DNA of 64,000 nt from Artocarpus heterophyllus (taxonomy: Eukaryota; Streptophyta; Magnoliopsida; Rosales; Moraceae). Shown piece after piece: positions 1-12,485 of this stretch. The position numbers were made by a program, and so were the translations under genes. The notes beneath the pieces were generated by a model. It was not told the origin of the DNA. It did no database searches and worked only from the letters and a program-made list of their open reading frames with translations. The first letter of the stretch is position 1; each line of letters begins with the position of its first letter. The stretch covers positions 23,596,908-23,660,907 of the forward strand of contig CM046341.1 in assembly GCA_025403435.1 (NCBI GenBank). The letters are read 5' to 3'.

Positions 1-1235
1 AAATTTTTCTTTTTAGCATATAGCAAATTTAGCATTGAAAATAGCATTGTATTAGGTTGTTTTTTTACACTCAAATGCTAAATTTACCATTAGCACATCA
101 ATTTAACATTGCATTAGAAACGCTCTAAGAATTATATATAAGATAGTGTGTTGCTAAAACATTAAAAGATTAAAGAAAACTACATATTATGCCCCCACTT
201 TTAAAAGTTGTTTTTAATCATGCCACACTTAAAAAAAAGTTATACCATACTATTATCCGTATTACATATTAGTTATGCCACAGGTAAATATATGTAGCAT
301 TTACAAAAAAGTAAATGGCATTTTGAAAATTCCCCTTAGACTTTCCCTTTTTTCAGCCCAAGAAAAGAAAGTTGTTTCACCATGTCCCGTTCTTTGTCCA
401 TTGTCATACTTTTAAAGCAACATAATGGAGTCATGTTTAAGATGCTAAACAATGTTAGCTAACTTGAAATACATTACATACATACGCAACTCAAAACCAT
501 AGACCCGAGGCTTGTACCAAATTTGAAGGAATGAAATAAAAAAGCTCCAGAAAGAAGAGAATCCAAGCGTTAAAGTTCTCAGTTCCACGAGTGCTTTCCT
601 TTTGGATTGCTTAAAGTGCCATGTCATCGCCAAATACAAGCTGGATGCACGCAATGCCTTGCGGTGATAAATGTACCCAGCAAACAAAGCCGGATAGATT
701 AAAAGTACAAGAGGAACATAACAAAATGAGCTCTTTCCATTTTTGAAAGTTACCAAAATGAGCTTGAGGCATGGCCATATGGCTCCTCAATCTCGTGCAT
801 GTGCGAACCCAAAAAAAAAAAATCTAGCAATATATACATACCTGCTAATGGTTAATCGTTTTTAATTATAGCAATATTGGGTGATTGAAGCAAAGTGCAA
901 ACTTTAAAAAAGGACGGTGAAAAAGGAAACTGATCAATGTTAGGCAATTGAACTGTCTAAAAGATGTAAAAAAGGCTGCAACGCTAGAATGGTGGGAATA
1001 AAGGGAAAGAGTCGGCTTTGCAAGATAATTAATGACATGGACGGAAACAACCATGGATTAATGATCGAATGACAACTTAGCAAAACTAATACAGAATCCA
1101 CAGACATCAAGAGCAACCTAAAGAATGGAAATTCTTCAGACGCAGTGTGAGAAAGCTCCACCTTCAAAATGCAACGACCTATAGTAACAGTTCAATCAAT
1201 AATCATACAAGTTATGCAGGCTATCCTCCAAAAGA
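1..1235 (-). other. 3' flank / probable 3' UTR of the PP6 gene
   Basis: AT-rich sequence downstream of the PP6 stop codon. The part nearest the stop is presumably 3' UTR on the minus strand, but I cannot place the cleavage site. No conserved coding sequence was recognised. The longest open frame (445-756, minus) opens on TTG rather than ATG and resembles no family I know. Confidence 0.4.
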
Positions 1236-4200
1236 CTATAAGAAATATGGAACTCCCGTCCTGGGTCCTCTCATCTGGTTGTTCTCCTCTGTCTCGGTGA
1301 AAAACTTCACTTCTCTCTCCTGTGACAAGTACAGAAAAAGCACATCATTAAAGCAATAGCACATGTAAATGGAATCACGACCAGAATAAGAATTTCCAAT
1401 TACTATGGCAGATGGCATTTACGCTTGAATCAGTCTCAAGCCAAAATTATACCCTATAGACAACTGTGACCAAAGAAACAGTTATGCATGATTTGGTATC
1501 AAAATCTCAACTAACTCTAGCTTCAAGCCAAAATCTGTGTCTCGCTGTTTCACCATCAAAAAGAAGCACCGCAAGAAGCGCTCAATATAGTACAAGGTTA
1601 TTTGAAAAAAAAAAGTACAGCTTATGTTTGAATCAAATATTTTTAAGTAAGCAAACATGATAATGACAGGCATCTATTTCAACACCAAAATAACAGAGAG
1701 TAGCATGTTGCCTTCGAAATCAATGGAAACTAAAAAACTGGTGCCCATTGATTTCCTCCTGTCTGAGCAAAACTACGACAGAGAGGGAATCATTTCTATT
1801 TTATTTATTAATTGTAGCGCACCATCCTGTTCCAAAGAATGGACAATAACACAGTTGTTTTAGTCCCAAAAACAAAATTCACCATGCACACCCACTCTCA
1901 GACAAATCTGAAAATTTCCTATATCATGAGTATCGATTCTTTGCTTGCTTATTTAAAATTAAAAAAAATAATAACAGAAATAAAAGCAAAAGAATAGTTT
2001 CCAAGCTTGTGGTACCATGTTCTCATTAAAACTCAATATCGAAGCCACATTCCCACAACGATAACAGTAATTTGGTGCAGACCAGACCTGAAAAGATGAA
2101 AGAACCATATTTAGAATACTTGATAAAAAAAATCAAACCATTAAAAATTGTATAAGGTTAATAGTTGCACCGTAACAAGGCCCTTGTCTTGGAACATGTA
2201 CTTGAGGCCTTCTTGTACAAGCTGGTGTGCTCGACAAACCAGATCAAGATTGTTTATGTGATTAAACTGTAGAGAAAAAATAAAGCATTAATCTTTCATT
2301 TTCAGCGTTAAGCAATATGTAAATTTCCGGGGAAGAACTCTGCTTATATCAAGATCAGATGATCACCTCAGAAGTGACCCTGGAACCAAAAAGCCAACCT
2401 GCTCCACGTGGACTGACTGCCCATGTTTCAATATCTTCGGGATCACTCCACATGAGATCACAAAAGGGCCCCTCATGAGGAATTTCACAATTTCGTTCAA
2501 TGATCCTTATCTGTCAAGGAAAAAATTAAGATGCTAATGGCAATGATAGCAATAATAAAAACAATGACGAAGATGAAGTCATGCATATACAGTGTGCTAG
2601 AGCAAGGTTTCAAGGCTTAAAAGAGAAATATGAAGATTAACATAAATGCATGGAAAAAGTATTTTCCATCAAATCAATTTTTTCTTCTTTTTTTTTCTTT
2701 TAATTTCTCTTGAAAAGCACCATCAGATATTGGTTGTAGTATTTTATATAAAGGATAGCCTAGACGGCAGAGGAGATGATATGAGAAATGTAGTTCTTTA
2801 GGAAGAAGCACCATCAAAATGTACTCAGAACATTTCAACCATGCAAACTGTGCAAACCAGACTATTGTAAGAATATCAATGCATGGAGAATCCCATGCAT
2901 GAAAGAGCACATGGGTAATTCAAAAAAACACCTGTGGCAGTACTGTACCAAAAATAAAATACAAGTGTTTTTTCAGGTAGTTCAAACTATAACATGCTTA
3001 ATCAACAATTAAGAGAAAGAACCTGATCAACGGTTCGAATATCAGGAGAAAGACCACCATGGACACAAAGCACCTGGACAACAAAGCAAAAAATATATAT
3101 TGTATATCTGTTGATAAAAAACAGCGGTGCACAAATTATTTTAAAAAGCACACGATACACACAAGCACATTTGTAACAAGCATATGCATCCATGTTTATG
3201 TCTGTGTGTTGTACATGTAAAGCAAGAGAGAGAGAATTACAGTGCCGTCTATGATTGCTGAGAGTGTCAAATAATCAAAAACGTCTGTACAATACCGCCA
3301 TGCGTTGGCATTTCCATACTTCCTCTGGCACTCATCATAAAAACCATATACCTAGCAAGATGGAATAATACATCATATATAAGACCTATATAATGTTAGC
3401 AACAAAGTTTCTAAAGGCAGTTGAATGGGTATTCAAAAACATCACTATTTCAGTCATGTTAAAGAAATCATACGAGTTCAAAATAAAGTTGAAACAAGTA
3501 TCAGCCCGTTGAAGGATAAAAAATAACAAAATGGTAAAATGGCTACCATTCTTTAAAATCCTTTCTATCAAAGAAAAAAAAAATCAAAATTGCCTTGAAT
3601 AAATAACATGCCTCATGAAAAATGAAACTGACTTTGCTCCAAAGTCAGAGGCTGGGAGGAAAAATAATGAATTTATTGTCTTTTTTAAAAAGGAAAAAAA
3701 AAAGGAGTACATAAAAAAAAATACAAAAAACAGAGAACTTTTATTGCCTTTAAAAAAGGAAACCAACAACCCCATTCAACTATTACAAAAAGAATGCTAA
3801 AAAGATTGCTAGAAAATAACCACAGCTAAAACTTATTTTGCATTATGATATTAATTGAGAGAAACAGGGAAAAAAAAATAGGGAATATAAATATCCTTTT
3901 TAAAATGTCTTCTAGTCCTGATCAGTAATGAATTTTAAAAAATAAAAGACGTTAATGTTACAGTAACATTTGTACATGCATTACTCAGCTTCATTCCCTT
4001 AAAAACCCTATTATTCACAGTAAGGTGCGCTTCACAATGCCCAATATTTCATCTCTAACATGCCAATCTCATTGACAATCCATTACCACTTCAACTTATA
4101 ATAACAACGATTTAAGAAATTTTTTGGGTAAAAGTTAATAATCTAGTAAGGACTTGAATGCACTCAACATAGCTAAATCTATTATTTTCTAATCCAACAG

Positions 4201-7036
4201 AGACTAGCTTTAACCAGATAATGCTCTAAGAAGACAAATGTGACTGGAAGATTAGAAAATAATAGATTTAACCACATCGAGTGCATAAAAATGCAAATGA
4301 AGGTAAGTTGAAAGAAGTTATATGAAATCGCTTTAATCAATTTACTTTCACACACTATTATCAAAACAGGCCAAAAAAAAAGTATAAGCTACCTGAGTCA
4401 GTTGCCTGCTCTCATGATTTCCACGCAAAAGGGTCATGTTTGCTGGGTATCTGCAATTATACACACCATAACAAGAAATATTAGGTTCTAAAAGGTACGG
4501 AAAAACCATTCACAATCAGGCTAACCAGCAACAGACCATATTATAAAAGAATAGCAAAAAAAAAAATCATAACAGGTGCCAAGGCACAAGCCTTGTGGCT
4601 AGTCCCATAGTGAGGCGCAAAGACATGGTCTCTAGCTTACTCCAATGGCCATAACGAGACTTACGCCTTACATTTAATGAGGCGTGAGCCTCAGATCATA
4701 CAAGACAATATGCTCATGTAAATGGAGTAGCCGGGCTGTCTTTGGCTTGTTTTAAGAGCAACAAAGTCTACCCCCGGACTTTATTTTAGGTCCAATTTCA
4801 ATTTTTCTGGGCTCCTAAGATGCAAGAGAATCTGGTTACTTAGAAGCGGAAAACTACAATAACACAAGCAAACTTTGTGCCTTAACTCCCCCTACCTCAA
4901 CAACACAAGCCTCTCCTTCTTCATTGACAGCCAGCAACAAGCAACCAAGTAGCGAACTAGACTTTTATCTTTTCGTGGAATGAATTTTTAAGTTTTTTTT
5001 TTTCTAGGATAATGATTAGTTAAGCTAACATACACTGATTATGAGTATGATTACAGTATTCTAATCACAAAACTAATTAGTTCCTTACTAGCATTCTTTG
5101 AGGTGCATACTTTGAGGCATATGCCTCACCTCACAGAGGCCAAACACATCAAAACCCAATGATGATTTTTTAAGAATTGTGTCAAAAAAGAATGATTGGT
5201 GATGTTAAAGGAAAATGGGGAGTAGACAACAGATTGTCATTTCACAAATTAGTAAATCTTAACACAGGCGAGAAAGTTCTAATATCATTACGCCACGTTT
5301 AATTCTCATATGGTTTCATGTGATCCAATTTTAAATTCCATAGTGACATAATGCTCTTAACAAAAATTAAGAATGCATGTAATAATCGTAAAATTTTTCT
5401 GTTTATGTTTAGTGTCTCAAAATCTAAACATAGGGCCTAGGAAAAAAAAATGAGATTCATGAAATTCAGTTATTTAACAACTGCCCACGGGCAAGTAACA
5501 ATTAAGAACAAAAAAAAAGCGTAAAACTATAACAAAGGAGGAAGTAGAATACAGGTGGTATCCTTAAAAACAATAAAGCAATATGATAAATATGCAGTGC
5601 AATAAAGACGAATCCTCGTTACTAAGAAAAAGCATAAGAAAAGCACGTGTACAAAAAGAAATAGAACAATACCTAGCTTTGAGAAGCAAAAGAATTGTGA
5701 AAACTTCAAGACTATTGTAACCTCGATCAACAAAATCACCCTACCAAACATCAAGGAAGATTAGCACCATGGCAAACATGATGTGATAAGAAGTCATGGA
5801 AGTTTTAATAAAATAAAAGTTATACCATAAATATGTAATTTGTCTCTGGCACATGCCCTCCTGTTTGGAAAAGTTTCATCAAATCATGGAACTGGCCATG
5901 AATATCACCGCAAACAGTTACTGGACTATTTACAGGCTGCACATTGGATTCCTCTATAAGAATCTCTTTAACCTACAAAACATTGCACAAATTGGTGAAG
6001 GATAAGACAAAAATAAGCCACCATAGTTTCTTTAAAAATAAAAGGCATCTTTGAGAGTTGCAAATTACCAAATTATCACACAAAAATGAAGAAATATGAA
6101 CGCATAAATATCACATTGAACACTTGATACTGCTATGAACTCTTCTAATGGTTGCCTTCCACGGTGCACATCAACATCTCATTGTGAAAGCATTTCAGAT
6201 ATTATGTGACTTCACACAGTGACATTATGCGACAGTGACATTATGCAGAAGTCTTTCTTGTAGCCGTAAATAATAACAAAAGTAGGGAACTACTTCTTGA
6301 GAATTTAGACTTAATTTGGAGTTTCTTTATGTGCAGCCGCCATCATTTTTTCATGATTTTACCTCCTAAGGATGAAATTCTAAAGATTTTTTAAAAGTAG
6401 CGGTGAAGGATTGCAGAAAATGGTCATATCATGTGTCATGGCATCGCATGGGCAAACACTCGCTAATTTAACATTTTCTCAACTGAATTCCTTTTTGTTT
6501 TTATTGCTGCATTGCATTCAAGAAACCCAAATGGTCCTGCAATTTTCTAAAGATCCTAGTAGAATTACTAGTAACAATCACTCAAGAGATGCAACCAAGA
6601 CAAATTAGAAAGCCCACCAATACAAAAGCGGTAAGAATTTAAATATCAGATTCTAAGCACGAGTTAGTACAACAAAATCAAAACACACGCTTGTAAATTT
6701 AGTAACCGGAATTAAACAGGAAATTCATTTCCTTTTTCAAATTTTAAAATTTCCCTTTGAGCCCATTTCTCAGATCTCCCGGGAGCTACGCAACCATACA
6801 AGTACACAAACAAATAATGAAACTAAATTCCCGAACAGAAAACCAGAAAAAGCGAGATCAACATGAAAGAAGAAAAACAGATCGCGAAACCCTAAGAAAG
6901 AGAATAGGAAAAAAAAAAAAAGGAAAGAGACGAAGAAGGGATAGAAAATACGCACGTATTCGCAGAGAAGTTGAAGCTCGTCCTCCAATAGATGCTGGCC
7001 TTCCTTGACCTTCGAGATCCACTGGTCCAAATCCAT
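1236..7036 (-). CDS. FyPP: Serine/threonine protein phosphatase 6 catalytic subunit (FyPP-type), 10 exons
   Basis: PPP-family phosphatase that removes phosphate from Ser/Thr residues; plant PP6 (FyPP) acts with PP2A-type scaffold subunits in phytochrome, auxin-transport and ABA signalling (family knowledge). Exons in transcript order: 7036-6956, 5972-5826, 5740-5673, 4450-4393, 3351-3241, 3073-3023, 2510-2367, 2266-2171, 2087-2016, 1319-1236. All introns are GT-AG and the exons sum to 303 codons plus stop, the normal PP6 length. The start [13 protein letters not shown] and end TGVPYFL are PP6-specific rather than PP2A or PP4. Metal and catalytic motifs are all present: GDIHGQ (Asp50, His52), GDFVDRG (Asp78, Asp81), RGNHE (Asn110, His111), HGG (160-162), CRAHQ (His234) and [11 protein letters not shown]. 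The upstream TTG in frame is ignored because ATG at 7036 matches the family start. I see no coding damage. Confidence 0.96.
4158..4286 (-). repeat. Imperfect inverted repeat (37-nt arms, 55-nt loop) in PP6 intron 4
   Basis: Arms are 4158-4194 and 4250-4286. Thirty-two of 37 positions are complementary. The other five are transitions, and on the minus strand, the sense of the PP6 transcript, all five would be G:U pairs, so the RNA arm could pair end to end. It may be a small fold-back MITE or a microRNA-like hairpin; function is unknown. Confidence 0.8.
4574..5155. repeat. Possible decayed repeat in PP6 intron 3, rich in GAGGCG words
   Basis: The stretch opens with a short palindromic AAGGCACAAGCCTT and contains several GAGGCG/CGCCTT words at about 4610-4690, then GAGGCATATGCCTCACC near its right end. 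Such word clusters occur in dispersed plant repeats. No clean termini or target duplication were seen, so this is a weak call. Confidence 0.3.
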
Positions 7037-7310
7037 CTTCAATTCTTGCTGCTGCTTCTTCTTCTTCTCCTTTCCTTCTTTATTTCTTTAACCTCGTCTG
7101 TTTCTCTTTCAAGGGTTCTCAGAGGATGGGAAAAATATCCAAAATTGCTCTCGATATTGATACAATAGCATTGCCCAATGACACCGAATATTTCAAACCG
7201 GCCACCATTCTCACGCCCTTTTTTATTTTTCCTTTGCTTTTCTTTTTTCATTTTTTCTTTTCTTTTTTCATTTCGTCCTTTTTTTTTTATATTAACAAAA
7301 ATTACTAAAT
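7037..7310 (-). promoter_or_regulatory. PP6 5' UTR and proximal promoter region
   Basis: Immediately upstream of the PP6 ATG the minus strand is strongly GA-rich (GAAGAAGAAG runs at about 7050-7080), typical of plant 5' leaders, followed by A-rich sequence at 7215-7290. No convincing TATA box could be assigned and the transcription start is unknown. Confidence 0.4.
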
Positions 7311-9369
7311 TATCTTTGGTTTTTTTTACATGTGTTTGATATAGTAGTTAAAATTATTAATTAAAATTATTTTTATTGTAATATATTAAAATTTTATATT
7401 ATAATAAAATTTTTATTATAATATATAAAAATTTTATATTGTTATCACTAAATAAGTGGTTATAACATCCTTGCTAAACAAATAATTACATCGGTATTTA
7501 TGCCTTGCGAAAAAAATGAAAATTAAAATGAATAAATTAGCGTGTACTTTTCCATTTCATCAACGACTTGTTTAGACATGTGCTTGTTTGAAAGAAATAT
7601 ACACATACATATATATATATATATATATAGACGCACATAAATAATGTTTTCGGTAATGAGACTTCTTTTTGGAAACACACAAAAGCGATTGAACTATGGA
7701 CAATATCTTCTCTCAAAAAAAAAAAAAAATTGTGGGCAATAGCTACGTACGTTTTTTTTTAGATATACTCTCTCTTTTATTAAGAGAAAATCTTTCAAAG
7801 TTACGGGAGTCTAATGGTTTGTTTATTGCAGGCGATTCGTGAAAATTTTATTAATATAATATTTAATGTTATTGCATTAATATATGTCTAATTTCTGTAA
7901 ATATCTTTATGTAATATTTTTAAGAGTAAAGAGTTAATTGCATAAGTGGTCCTTAACATTTAACAAGTGATAATTTAGTCTCTTTTTTTTTTAATTTTAG
8001 CAAATAATCTTAGATGGTGGTGGGAACCACTTTTACTGTAGCATGTGAGAGTTTTATACTATAGCATATTTTTTTATTGTTACTATAGCATGTGAGAGCT
8101 TTACACTGTTTTATAACTGAGATTGTGGTGGAAACTAAGTGATTCTCACTACTGCCAAACACCATCTTAAACTCTTAATCCTATAGCACTTAATGGATTT
8201 CTGTCAAATTCGTCAAAAACCTCATGAAATCAAACGTGTGCATCTCTGGCGACTTTATTTTGAAGATATGAGCATGTTTGGTTCGAGTATTTGAATAAAG
8301 ATTTAAATTTTTATGAAAGAAAATACTGTAGCAAAATAATTCGAACCTAGATTCAAACCACGATATAAACGGGTCCTATAATTACTAAAATATCCCAATT
8401 CTAAAAAATAATAAAAAGATAAAAAGAAAACAAAAAAACTCAAACAGAAATCCATTTTGCTAATTCTCTCTCATCCCTTTCCAGCAGAACCCACCCGCTT
8501 CCCCTTTCTCTTTAGCAACCAACCAACCCTCTTCGGCAACTTACCCCATCCTACGACGATCCCTTCCCCTCCACTTTGCAAGGCTAGAATTCAATGACGC
8601 AAAGCCTTTTCTACTGTAGGTCCGCCAAACCTCTCTCTTAGTGATGCGAGCTTTCTACGCTATAGTTCTGTTGCTTAGCGCTCTTCTGTCGTAGATCCGC
8701 AATGACAACCAAATTTCTATGAACTCAAATGTTGCCACCTAGATCTAGCTGTGTCTCGCTCCTTGCCATCATGGGATAAAAGCCATTTCGTTTTGTTTTC
8801 TTTAATAACTCATCTATATCCATGTCTAACTGATTAGAGATGTCATCTAAATTAAGTAGAATATTTCTTAAATTCTTTTGGTTGGGGACAAAGCAAAATA
8901 ATCATTTGAATTTGTTGTTATTTTTAGTTTCTCTCGTATTTTGGGTATGTTTACCTTCTTTTTTTTTTTTTGGATTCTCTCACTAATCCTCCCATTTTGC
9001 AGAGCACTTCTCATCCTTTTTCTATGACTTCTCCTTCTTACAGTCCAAATTCTGATTAATGGCAAGTGAAAATAACAGCTAGGGTTGTAAGAGATTTTGG
9101 TGTTTAGGCCATTTAGAAGAACGGTCGAAGCCAACAATTTTAGTTCGAAAACTATAGTGTGTGAGAGTTTTATACTGTAGTTTTTTATTGTACAATAGTA
9201 AAAATTGTTTGTTTCATGACGGTTTAAAACCATCATAAAAAGTTTACACAACGGTTAGAAATCCCTCATGTAATCGTCTTTCGTAGTACATAACGAAACT
9301 TACACTACGGTATTTTATTGTCGTATAAGTGATGTTTAGGTCTGGTATTGGCATGTTTTGGGGATCTTA
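7311..9369. other. AT-rich intergenic DNA with MITE-like pieces
   Basis: No gene is recognised here. It contains an (AT)n run at about 7608-7629 and two MITE-like segments. The first, near 8005-8165, begins and ends with related ATGGTG words. The second is listed separately at 8274-8374. A C-rich stretch at about 8465-8790 stands out in base composition but gives no recognisable protein. Short GTGAGAGTTTTATACT words recur near 8046 and 9162. Confidence 0.5.
8274..8374. mobile_element. Candidate MITE, about 100 bp
   Basis: The left end (ATGTTTGGTTCGAGTATTTG) and the reverse complement of the right end (CCGTTTATATCGTGGTTTG) are related inverted termini flanking an AT-rich core, in the style of small plant hAT or Mutator derivatives. 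No target duplication was confirmed. Confidence 0.4.
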
Positions 9370-9927
9370 TGTTAGAAAAATAGTATGCAGCGGAATTTTA
9401 AAAAATTTTCATACAAGAGTATTTTCTAAAATACAAGTTTGACACGTTATATGTATAAATTAACCAGATTTTACAACCTTGTTTGTCGAAAACTCCGCAA
9501 TCCATGAAGAGAAGTTACATTCCAGAAGAGTTTCAACTAACTAGTCTTCTTTGCTATTCTCTATCTACGATCGGTGTGTGTGTGGGCAAACTCGTACAGC
9601 TCTTCTACTAGGCGACTCTCCTTCCAACCAATTGAGAAAACCCAAAACTATAGTTCGTGATGTGTCATAGGGAGTTTTAGAGTCTCACTAGCAGAGTCTC
9701 ACTCTTAATCTTTTAATTGATCTAAACAACTTATGAGTCTCTCCCTATTTATAGAGGTTGGGCTTAGGGGTAAGTCCTTATCAGATAAGGCCTCAAAAAT
9801 TTGAATTAGGATCAATATCTGATAAAATCTGCATAAAAATACGTGATCTATTTATCGCTCGGTTGGTAGGTCGAACTGGCAAATCGGACTGTCGAATTAG
9901 GATCTTTTATTTTCCATCCGAGATTCT
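9370..9927 (-). mobile_element. Outer copia-family LTR, first part (split by solo LTR A)
   Basis: Begins TGTTAG and matches the first part of the 2-kb copia LTR family seen at 52320 and 59980. A TATA box in minus orientation (TATAAATAGGGAG) lies at 9741-9753. The sequence stops at ATTCT (9923-9927), where solo LTR A is inserted, and resumes after 11961. Read on the + strand it is the PBS-proximal end of a minus-oriented LTR. Confidence 0.85.
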
Positions 9928-11961
9928 TGTTGGAAACAAAGTGCGCAGCGGAATTTTTAAAATTTTTCATCAGAGTATTTTCCAAAACACAAGTTTGACA
10001 TGTTATACGTATAAATTAAACAGATCTTACTAACCTCAGTATGCCGAAGAACCTCCGCGACCTGTGTAGAGAAGTAACGTTCCAGAAGAGCCTCAACCAA
10101 CTGGTCTTCTTTGCTATTCTCTATCCACAACCGGAGTGAGTGTGGGCTCACACGTACAGCTCTTCCACCGGTGACTCTCCTTCCAACCAATAGAGAGAAC
10201 CCAAAGCTAGTGTTCGTGATTTGTGAGCAAAAGCTCTCAGGGAGTTTTCAGATGCTCACTAGAAGAGTATCACTCTTAATCTCTCAAATTGATCTGAGTA
10301 AATCATTAGACTCACTCCCTTTTTATACCTATTGGTCCTTGGGGTCAGTCCATATCAGATTAGGTCTCAAAAATCGAAACAGAATCAAGTTCGGATCAAT
10401 ATCTGATAAGATACGCGTGAAAAACGCGTAATCTTAGCTGTCGCGGTCGGCATGCCGAACTGTGAGATAGGCAGGCCGAACTGGCCAGTTCGGCAGGCCG
10501 AACACGTCATCCGGCATGCCGAACTGCCGAGAAAAAATCTCCGCGAATCTTTTATTTTCCACCCGAGATTCTAAAGGATAAAGTCTCAGTTTTGATTCAA
10601 ATAGCCCAATAGAAAAGATATCTGATCAAAACAAACTTTATCAAGATAATCTCTAAGAAAATAAATCAATTCACAATAATTCTACAAGTTTATCTTGTTC
10701 TAATTGTCCAAAATTAAAACAACCGATAAACAGACAAGAATTATCCGAACGCCATAATTCAACAAGTTCATCTTGAACTAATTTCTTACATAATTAATTC
10801 AACGGATAAACAAACATGAATTATTTGATTCTTATAAATTTTAAACCAATCTGATAAATCCGACATAAGTCACCAATTATTGGAAAAGCACGCCGTGTCG
10901 TTATAGGATTTTGTGAGCTAGCAAAGGGGACCAAAATGGACCTATAAAGTTCAAGCTCATGATAAATATGAAACCCAATATCCCAGATATACATTTCACA
11001 ATTATCAACTCCAACGCTACTCCACTAAAAGCTTGGAGCTGCACTCTCGAACTTTATAGAATTACGAAGCTCGTGTAGCTAAGTCTCCATGACATATCAT
11101 AGTGTATCGCATCCCCATATGATCATCCATAATCGGCTTAAGGACAAATTCTGTCTTACCTTCCCGATTATTTTTATCTTACGTTCCATTGTCTCACCAT
11201 TAGAAAACTTACCATCTAAAGATAGTATACCATTCGGTTACACCTATGTATCCAAATGGTTGAGCGCTCCAGTTTTCCAATTACAGGACAACGCATATAA
11301 GAGGATATCATTACTCCTAAAGAGGAGCTATGGATTCCATATCTATGAATAACAAGTCTACGCTACCAAGAGTCATGCCTCCAACGTACCGGCATGCATG
11401 CCACTATAGAGATGTGGGAGTCACCCATTGGTACATCAAAAGACACAAGTCGAGACAACGAGCCCATTATTCATCTCAGGATTAAGATACAATACAAATG
11501 ATTGTCTAAAGTGAATCGATTTCCCAAGACAGAATTATTAATCCAAATCAATTCACTTTATGTCCCGATCCAACACATCGTCACCTATGACAACGCGCCA
11601 ATGTTTCTATTCACGGAGTCCAACTCCGATGGCCAAGACAAACCATCTCCCAAAAGGGATATAGACAACATAACAATCTTTACATGAATAAAGCGCCCAA
11701 CTTTATTCCCTCGATTGCGGATCATATATTTTAGACCATCACCTTAAGAGTCGTGTCTACCGCATAATCATCCCATCATATGCCCAACTCTTAAGGTTTA
11801 GACTGACAGTCTCAGACTACTGTTTGCTTATCATACATTCAACAAATATGAACGTAAAGAGGACAATATTTGGTATATATAAATGAATAAATTCTTTATT
11901 GATAAAAAATGTCTCTAAAAACGTATTACATTTTTACTCCTTAGAGCATACATGTCTAACA
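9928..11961 (-). mobile_element. Solo LTR A of the 2-kb copia family (TSD ATTCT)
   Basis: A 2034-bp LTR beginning TGTTGG and ending CTAACA, flanked by the 5-bp duplication ATTCT (9923-9927 and 11962-11966). No internal retrotransposon region is attached, so it is a solo LTR left by recombination between LTRs. It matches the LTRs at 52320-54301 and 59980-61994. The TATA box is TATAAAAAGGGAG on the minus strand (10315-10327). A block at about 10440-10535 repeats a motif like CGGCAGGCCGAACT several times. Confidence 0.92.
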
Positions 11962-12480
11962 ATTCTTGGGATAGAGCCTCAGTTTTAATTCAAATAACCC
12001 AATAGAGAAGTTATTTGATTAAAATAGTTATATCTAGATATGCTCTAGGAAAATAAATATTCTTGATAATTCAACAAGTTTATCTTGAATTAATTTATTC
12101 AAAATTAACCTAAACGATAAACATACATGAATTATCTGATTCCGATAATTCAACAAGTTTATCTTGAATTAATTTTCACAAAATTAATTCAACCAATAAA
12201 CAGACATGAATTTCTGACCCTATTGAATTTTCAGTCATTCTGATAATTTGGCACAAGTCATCAATTATTGAAAAAGCACACCATATCGTTACAGAATTTA
12301 TTATGAGCTAACAAGGGGGACATTATGGACCTATATAGTTCAAGCTCCCAATAATTATGAAACTCAATATTCTATATATACATTTCATAATTATCAACCC
12401 TAACGCTACTTCATTAAAAGCTTAAAGCTGCACTCTTGAACTATATAGAACTACGAAACTCGTATAGCTAAATATTCATA
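11962..12480 (-). mobile_element. Outer copia-family LTR, second part, truncated
   Basis: Continues the LTR interrupted at 9927: the text after ATTCT matches the family from the position where the outer copy stopped. Family similarity fades at about 12480, roughly 0.9 kb before the expected end, so the U3 end is missing where the next repeat begins. Confidence 0.8.
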
Positions 12481-12485
12481 ACAGT

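Noticed and set aside
445..756. 103-codon minus-strand frame downstream of PP6
   Set aside because: It opens on TTG, has no recognisable domain and lies in the probable 3' UTR; treated as chance.
11089..11352. 87-codon frame repeated at 19575 and, truncated, at 61123
   Set aside because: It lies in the antisense of the copia LTR U3; recurrence reflects LTR homology, not a separate gene.
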